Below, piece after piece: positions 6,563 through 10,503 of a stretch of 10,503 nucleotides of DNA. Every line of letters starts with the position of its first letter. Position 1 is the first letter of the stretch. Position numbers and translations under genes: made by a program. The stretch comes from Zoogloeaceae bacterium (lineage in GTDB: Bacteria; Pseudomonadota; Gammaproteobacteria; Burkholderiales; Rhodocyclaceae), in contig JAIRZG010000220.1 of NCBI GenBank assembly GCA_031267345.1, forward strand, positions 1 through 10,503. The letters are read 5' to 3'. The notes beneath the pieces are model-generated. The model was not told where the DNA came from, made no database searches, and saw only the letters and a program-made list of their open reading frames with translations.

Positions 6563-6636
6563 CCTGAACCCCATCACCTCCCTCCTCTTGCAGGGGAGGG
6601 AGAAAACCCTGAAGGACGGATTTTGACCGGTTCAGG
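6563..6636. repeat. Nested palindromic repeat (possible small MITE- or REP-like element)
   Basis: CCTGAACC (6563-6570) and GGTTCAGG (6629-6636) form the outer inverted repeat. Inside, CTCCCTCC (6578-6585) pairs with GGAGGGAG (6595-6602) around TCTTGCAGG. The inner palindrome resembles the C/G-rich repeats at 3660-3788. The element provides the last codons and stop of the minus-strand gene that ends at 6574. It may also act as a terminator for the zor operon. Confidence 0.55.
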
Positions 6637-7092
6637 ATTTTCCTGACATTCCAGAAAGCGACGCAGGGTGGCGCGGCCTTGCGGGCAGGAAGATTCCGGC
6701 AACGCATCGGCTTCTTTCAGGGCGGCGAGGAGGGCGCGGCGGCAGGACTGGAAGCGGCGTTCGTCATTTTTCAGGGCGGCGACCCGCAGCAGCAGTTTGT
6801 TGACCAGCGCCACATCCGCCAACACGCGCCGCGAATCCCAGTCGGCGGCGCGCGCCAGACCGTAGCAGGCGTATTTCAGGCGCACAAAATCGGGGTTTTC
6901 CTGAAGGCGCAAGGCCATCAAGCCTTGCGCCACGCGCTCCGCTTCCGCCATGCCGCGCCGACTGCCCGCCAGATCACGCGCGCCTTCCAGACTGGCGCGC
7001 ATCCGCGCCGACGCGCTAAAAGCCATTTGGCGCGGGCGTCCGGCAAGGGCGGCGTTTATGCGCGTCTCCAGGTCTTTCAATGGCGTGTTCAT
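6574..7092 (-). CDS. Third gene of the ZorAB operon; unrecognised, possibly a truncated ZorC
   Basis: This 172-residue, arginine-rich, largely helical protein has no signal peptide or membrane segment. Its ATG overlaps the zorB stop as ATGA and has GGAG five bases upstream, so it is surely co-translated with zorB. I do not recognise it with certainty. The segment VNKLLLRVAALKNDERRFQSC (split here as LLLRVAALK and NDERRFQSCRRALL, about residues 100-125), followed by a GRATLRRFL stretch, is reminiscent of the N-terminal part of ZorC-type proteins. Full ZorC is about three times longer and carries the EH signature domain later. The last dozen residues (SGFSPSPARGGR) are encoded by a palindromic repeat, as expected if the 3' part was lost. 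Alternatives are a short accessory protein specific to this operon type, or a regulator of ZorAB. It is not the DUF2894 protein found beside other betaproteobacterial MotB-like genes. Confidence 0.7.
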   Translation of the reverse strand: MNTPLKDLETRINAALAGRPRQMAFSASARMRASLEGARDLAGSRRGMAEAERVAQGLMALRLQENPDFVRLKYACYGLARAADWDSRRVLADVALVNKLLLRVAALKNDERRFQSCRRALLAALKEADALPESSCPQGRATLRRFLECQENPEPVKIRPSGFSPSPARGGR

Positions 7093-7799
7093 CGCCCCTC
7101 CAGCGGGCAGCGCGGTTCTTCTTCCAGCGGCAGGTCATGGCTGGCGGCGCGGCCTTCGCCCAGTTCCAGAAATTCCAGGCGCAATTCAAGGCGGCGGCTG
7201 GCTTCCGGACTGGCTTTCAAGGCATTGAAGGAAGAACCGCTGACCAGGAACAGATCGCGCACCATCAGGCGATCTTCGGCGTTCAGGGCGGTAACGGCAT
7301 CCGGAGCCAGCAACACGCAAAGCAGACGTTCGGCGCGTTGCAGGGAAAGGTTGAGGTTATACAGATAGCTGCCGCGCGCGTCGGCAAAGCCTTCCACCAC
7401 CACGCGCTTCAGCCACTTCCTGCCCAGCGGCTCACGCGCCAGACGGAGAATCTGCGGCGTCACCTCGCGCAGCAGCCTGACCTGTTCGGGATTCAGGCGG
7501 TGACTGTTGGTCTCGAAACGGGCGCGATCGCCAAAATCCACCACCCGCCCGCGCACGCTGACGCCGGGAAAATCGGCGGCGACACGGGAAAGCTCCGCCA
7601 TGAAAGCGTCGATTTCTTCTTCCCGCCCAATCTTTTGATCTTCGCTTTCGGCGATGTCGTGGGTGATCGCCAGCAGCGCCACGCTCATGGCGACCAGGAA
7701 CAGCACCATCAGCGCCGTCATGAGATCGGAAAAGGAAATCCAGAAGGGTTGTTCCGCCGCATCCGGATGCGGCGCGGGTGGCGGCGAACGGCGCGTCAT
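7089..7799 (-). CDS. zorB: ZorB-like MotB/OmpA-family motor protein
   Basis: This 236-residue protein is predicted to be the inner-membrane and periplasmic partner of ZorA in the Zorya anti-phage system. There, ZorA and ZorB form a proton-driven motor anchored in peptidoglycan. A short proline-rich cytoplasmic N-terminus leads to one transmembrane helix (about 26-46). At its start, in SFSDLMTAL, lies D25, matching the proton-carrying aspartate of MotB. A periplasmic linker follows, then an OmpA-like peptidoglycan-binding domain with GFADARGSYLYN (137-148), LSLQRAERL (151-159) and a final strand SRRLELRLEF (201-210). Length is typical for ZorB (about 240). The start overlaps the zorA stop as ATGA and the stop overlaps the next ATG, so all three are coupled. 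An ordinary flagellar MotB is less likely: there are no flagellar genes nearby and the partner has a long tail. Confidence 0.88.
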   Translation of the reverse strand: MTRRSPPPAPHPDAAEQPFWISFSDLMTALMVLFLVAMSVALLAITHDIAESEDQKIGREEEIDAFMAELSRVAADFPGVSVRGRVVDFGDRARFETNSHRLNPEQVRLLREVTPQILRLAREPLGRKWLKRVVVEGFADARGSYLYNLNLSLQRAERLLCVLLAPDAVTALNAEDRLMVRDLFLVSGSSFNALKASPEASRRLELRLEFLELGEGRAASHDLPLEEEPRCPLEGR

Positions 7800-9391
7800 T
7801 TGTGGCCTGCCGTGAGGTTTTCCAGGGTATCGCCCAAGGCTTCAATCGCCCCTTTCAGATAATCGACCGCCAGCGCCATCTCCTTGTGAAACTGCTGGTT
7901 GCCCGCGCTTAAGGTGCGTTCGATGTTTTCGGCAAAACTTTTATGCGCCTCGCCCAACACCTGATTGACGCCTTCCAGATACGCGCCCGCCTCGCTCTTG
8001 GCGGCGGCGAGCGACTGCGCGGCGGCTTCCATGCGCCATATCAGGTCATCGGTCAATGTCGCTTCGCGGCGGGATTGTTGCAAAATGCCGCGCAATTCAG
8101 CCAGCATCGCGGCGATGGCTTCGCGGTTGCGGTTTTCATGTTGCATCACCGCGTTGGCGTCCGCCGCCGCCTGCGCCAGCGCGGAGGAAGCCGCAAGCAA
8201 CTGCCCGCCTGCCTGGGCGCTGGCCTGGGCGAAATTGTCCGCCGCCTTGCCCATGCCGCTGCCCGCGTGTGAAAGCCCTTCGGCAGCGGCGCTGACCGCA
8301 CCCTGACCCATGCCGTCGATGCGGGCAACCACTCTGCCCATTTCCTGCGTCACGCGCTGCATCCCCTCGGCGCTTTTGAGAAGCAAGCCTTCCAGCGCCA
8401 CGTTGCCATGCCCCAATTGCGCTTCCATGCGTCGGGCAAAGCCGGAAAGCAGGGGTTCCAGCGCGTGCGCGGCGACTTCGCCCTGATGTTTGCCTACGGC
8501 TTCCACCGCTGCCGCCATGCGCGCCAGCGGTTCGCGCAGACTTTTGTTGACCGCGTCGCTCACACCTTGCGCGATGCTGTCTCCAAGCCGGACGCTCATT
8601 TCCCGCCACAGCTTCGCCTGCGCCTGTTGCTGTTCAGAGCGCAGCGTCTCCAGGCTTTTTTGCAGATCGCCGGTCAACGCCTGCCGCAAATCTCCGCCCT
8701 GCCGCGCCGCCTGCTCGCTGGCGACGACCAGACGCGCGAGATATTCTTCTTCCACGCCGCTTTCAAAGAGGCTGTCAATCTGTTCGGCAAGCCGCGCCGT
8801 CAGGCGGCAGGCGAGCGTCACCAGCGATTTTTCCATCCAGGTCGCCAGCATCGCCAGCGTAATCGCCAACGCGGAAACCTGAAAGGCGTGACCCACGCCC
8901 TGAATCAGATTGCCCAGACTCAGGCGCACCGTATCGGTGTTGCTGTTGACCTCGAAATGGCTCAAGCCCGCAATCAGGCCGGCAAAGGTGCCGATAATGC
9001 CGATGCCGGTGAGTATGCCAGGAAGATGGCGATAAAAGCCGGTATTGAGCGGCGTATCCACCAACGCCGTGGGCGTAAAAAAATGTCCGGCGGCGGCGGT
9101 CGCGCGAACCTTCCCCCCTGTCCCGTCCTGACGATGCAGGGTCTGGGCGTATTCGCGCCATAAATGCCGCAAGGGCGCGGTCGTCATCACCGTCTGGGCG
9201 ATGGCTTCCGGCGTCGGCGTTCCTTTGCCGGAAATCGCCGTCAACGCCCGAATCGCCCGCCGCAAGCGCGCCTGCAACAGCAGGGCGGGCAGGACAAAAC
9301 GCAACAAAAACACCAGCGCCAGCAACGCCAACAGGGCAAACACCAGCCCCGTCCCTCCCGGCACATTCCAAAGCGTGGCAAAACTGCTCAT
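7796..9391 (-). CDS. zorA: ZorA-like MotA/TolQ/ExbB-family proton channel with long helical tail
   Basis: This 531-residue protein is predicted to be the ion channel of a Zorya-type motor. Three transmembrane helices are visible: about 15-39, 123-145 (HLPGILTGIGIIGTFAGLI, the most conserved ZorA segment) and 166-188. From about 200 to the end it is almost free of proline, rich in Ala, Gln, Glu and Arg, and predicted helical. This corresponds to the intracellular tail that in ZorA transmits signal from the motor to the effectors. The tail is shorter than in the longest Type I ZorA proteins (about 700 residues). The start at 9391 is preferred because GGAG lies eight bases upstream. Two upstream in-frame ATGs (about 9412 and 9445) lack good sites. 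It is first of three genes joined by ATGA overlaps. Plain TolQ or ExbB is excluded by the tail and the ZorB-type partner. Confidence 0.88.
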   Translation of the reverse strand: MSSFATLWNVPGGTGLVFALLALLALVFLLRFVLPALLLQARLRRAIRALTAISGKGTPTPEAIAQTVMTTAPLRHLWREYAQTLHRQDGTGGKVRATAAAGHFFTPTALVDTPLNTGFYRHLPGILTGIGIIGTFAGLIAGLSHFEVNSNTDTVRLSLGNLIQGVGHAFQVSALAITLAMLATWMEKSLVTLACRLTARLAEQIDSLFESGVEEEYLARLVVASEQAARQGGDLRQALTGDLQKSLETLRSEQQQAQAKLWREMSVRLGDSIAQGVSDAVNKSLREPLARMAAAVEAVGKHQGEVAAHALEPLLSGFARRMEAQLGHGNVALEGLLLKSAEGMQRVTQEMGRVVARIDGMGQGAVSAAAEGLSHAGSGMGKAADNFAQASAQAGGQLLAASSALAQAAADANAVMQHENRNREAIAAMLAELRGILQQSRREATLTDDLIWRMEAAAQSLAAAKSEAGAYLEGVNQVLGEAHKSFAENIERTLSAGNQQFHKEMALAVDYLKGAIEALGDTLENLTAGHK

Positions 9392-9607
9392 GCGGCGCAC
9401 TCCCTGTGGCATGACGACAAGGCGCGATGGTACATCAGGGATCATGGGTCAGGCGCCCGGGATCGGAAAAAACCTTTGGGCTTCGCGCTGACACCTGATT
9501 CCTGGCATCCAACTGTTTTGGTTATTTGATTTTCCAGAAACAATCTAAGCCTTGCCACGCAAATCTTTTAGCATCCGCTTCCTTATCGCCAAAACGGAGA
9601 CCGCATC
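9392..9607. other. Divergent intergenic region between zorA and the thiol dioxygenase
   Basis: These 216 bases must hold the promoters of both the zor operon (minus) and the dioxygenase operon (plus). The 9520-9590 part is relatively AT-rich. I found no pair of hexamers close enough to consensus to name, no convincing operator, and no terminator. Confidence 0.5.
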
Positions 9608-10198
9608 ATGAGCGCCAACACGCAAAAACTGCTTACCTTCATTCAGGACATCACTCGTCTGCTGGAGACCAAACCGGATGAAGCCACCATTTTCGTTGAG
9701 GGCAAAAAGCTGGTCGCCACGCTGGTTTCCAGCGACGAATGGCTGCCCGACGCCTTTGCCCAGCCGCATCCGCAGCATTATCAGCAATACCTGCTCTACG
9801 CCGACCCGCTGGATCGGCTTTCCATCGTCAGTTTTGTCTGGGGGCCGGGGCAAAAGACGCCGGTGCATGACCATCAGACCTGGGGCATTGTCGGCGGATT
9901 GCGCGGCAAGGAACAGGAAATCACCTTCCGGAAACAAGCGAACGGCAGCTACAGTGAAACCGGACGCGGCATACTCGACGCGGGCGGCGTAACTGCCGTA
10001 TCCCCCGACATCGGCGACATTCACGAAGTTTCCAACGCCCTGAACAACCAGCCTTCGATCAGCATACATGTTTATGGTAAAAACATTGGTCGGGTGCATC
10101 GGCATGTGTTCGACATTACCACGGGCGCGTCCAGACCCTTCGTTTCCGGCTATGCCAACGACGTTCTGCCCAACCTGTGGAGCGAAGCGGTTGCATGA
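9608..10198 (+). CDS. Cupin thiol dioxygenase (cysteine / 3-mercaptopropionate dioxygenase family)
   Basis: This 196-residue cytoplasmic non-heme iron enzyme would add O2 to a thiol to give a sulfinic acid. The metal ligands are H87 and H89 in PVHDHQTWG and H139 in GDIHEVSN, the three-histidine set of cysteine dioxygenases. The conserved tyrosine of the active site is probably Y156 (SIHVYGKN). Residues around Q59/Q60 (HYQQYLL) and the HDHxxWG and YGxNIGxVxR patterns look more like bacterial 3-mercaptopropionate dioxygenases than mammalian cysteine dioxygenase. The substrate therefore stays open. No cysteine is placed to form the Cys-Tyr crosslink of mammalian enzymes. GGAG (9596-9599) lies eight bases before the ATG. 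The stop overlaps the next gene's ATG. Confidence 0.88.
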   Translation: MSANTQKLLTFIQDITRLLETKPDEATIFVEGKKLVATLVSSDEWLPDAFAQPHPQHYQQYLLYADPLDRLSIVSFVWGPGQKTPVHDHQTWGIVGGLRGKEQEITFRKQANGSYSETGRGILDAGGVTAVSPDIGDIHEVSNALNNQPSISIHVYGKNIGRVHRHVFDITTGASRPFVSGYANDVLPNLWSEAVA

Positions 10199-10503
10199 GT
10201 GTTTTGTCCGCCGTCGTGCCTGTCAAAACCTTTGCCAATGTTCGCGCCGCGCTGCTCGAGCGGCGCGAAATCGCCCTGCTGGATGTGCGGGAAGAAGACC
10301 CACACGCACAGGCGCATCCGCTGTTTGCCGCCAACCTGCCGCTTTCACGCCTCGAACTGGAGGTCTACGCCCGCTTGCCCCGACGTGATGTCGCCATCGT
10401 TACGCTGGATGATGGCGAGGGTTATGCCGAGCGGGCGGCGTGGCGTTTGCTGGCATTGGGTTACAGCGATGTGGCGGTGCTGGCGGGCGGCGTTTCCGGC
10501 TGG
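10195..10503 (+). CDS. Rhodanese-domain sulfurtransferase, N-terminal part (runs off window)
   Basis: The 103 visible residues form a rhodanese (CDC25-like) fold. They include the start strand/motif IALLDVREEDPHAQAHP (26-42), SRLELEVYARLP and the end motif WRLLALGYSDVAVLAGGVSGW. The active-site loop, normally VVxYCxxGxRS, reads IVTLDDGEGYAERAA. No cysteine is present there, so this first domain should not transfer sulfur by the usual persulfide mechanism. In the family, such inactive first domains occur in proteins with several rhodanese repeats, and active ones may follow beyond the window. The gene starts inside the stop of the thiol dioxygenase (ATGA), so the pair is translationally coupled and likely works together on thiol sulfur. 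Confidence 0.88.
   Translation, partial: MSVLSAVVPVKTFANVRAALLERREIALLDVREEDPHAQAHPLFAANLPLSRLELEVYARLPRRDVAIVTLDDGEGYAERAAWRLLALGYSDVAVLAGGVSGW

Noticed and set aside
7080..9163. Several 250-260-residue plus-strand open frames opposite zorA and zorB
   Set aside because: They mirror genuine coding genes with recognisable motifs. None has a motif or a convincing start of its own.
7089..9391. Flagellar MotAB or TolQR/ExbBD genes
   Set aside because: The channel protein has a roughly 300-residue helical tail and the conserved ZorA segment. No flagellar, tol or ton genes are near.
9545..10105. 186-residue minus-strand open frame opposite the thiol dioxygenase
   Set aside because: The plus-strand frame carries the metal-binding histidines and a good ribosome binding site, so this one is a shadow.
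1..10503. CRISPR array, toxin-antitoxin pair or riboswitch
   Set aside because: No regularly spaced direct repeats were seen. The small HTH gene has no adjacent toxin-like partner. The lysC leader is too short and lacks the conserved lysine riboswitch elements.

Overview
The window looks like chromosomal DNA of a moderately GC-rich proteobacterium, most likely a betaproteobacterium. The evidence is the single-gene aspartate kinase followed by tRNA-Ser(GCU), the bacterial-type ribosome binding sites, the queD/radical-SAM pair, and a COG5553-type thiol dioxygenase joined to a rhodanese gene. The genus cannot be fixed from the sequence alone.

Layout. 1-121: left end of an IS481-family insertion sequence, truncated by the window edge. 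196-1666 (minus): lysC, then tRNA-Ser(GCU), then a strong hairpin terminator. lysC carries a well-placed internal ribosome binding site and ATG that would yield a separate regulatory (beta) subunit. 1667-1900: divergent promoter region with two near-identical palindromes that look like operators. 1901-2209 (plus): small HTH (XRE-like) regulator, closed by a terminator shared with the next gene. 2247-3131 (minus): COG0731-type radical SAM protein. 3150-3587 (plus): QueD-like 6-carboxytetrahydropterin synthase, whose start is only 18 bp from that of the radical SAM gene. 3660-3788: paired C/G-rich palindromic repeats.

3794-9391 (all minus) is a defence region. An operon of zorA (MotA-like proton channel with a long helical tail), zorB (MotB/OmpA-like) and a short third gene is joined by ATGA overlaps. 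Downstream lies one large MmeI-like (Type IIL) restriction-methylation gene. No ZorD or ZorE is present. The third gene is short, ends inside a palindromic repeat, and may be a truncated ZorC or a new partner. The MmeI-like gene has a one-base frameshift close to its 3' end and an AT-rich stretch covering its target recognition region.

9608-10503 (plus): thiol dioxygenase (cysteine or 3-mercaptopropionate type) translationally coupled to a multidomain-type rhodanese protein that runs off the window. Together these suggest organic thiol oxidation and sulfur transfer.

The most interesting region is the ZorAB operon with an unusual third gene beside an MmeI-like enzyme. The lysC internal start and the twin operators are the cleanest regulatory signals. 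No stretch longer than about 220 bases lacks a gene. No CRISPR array is present.
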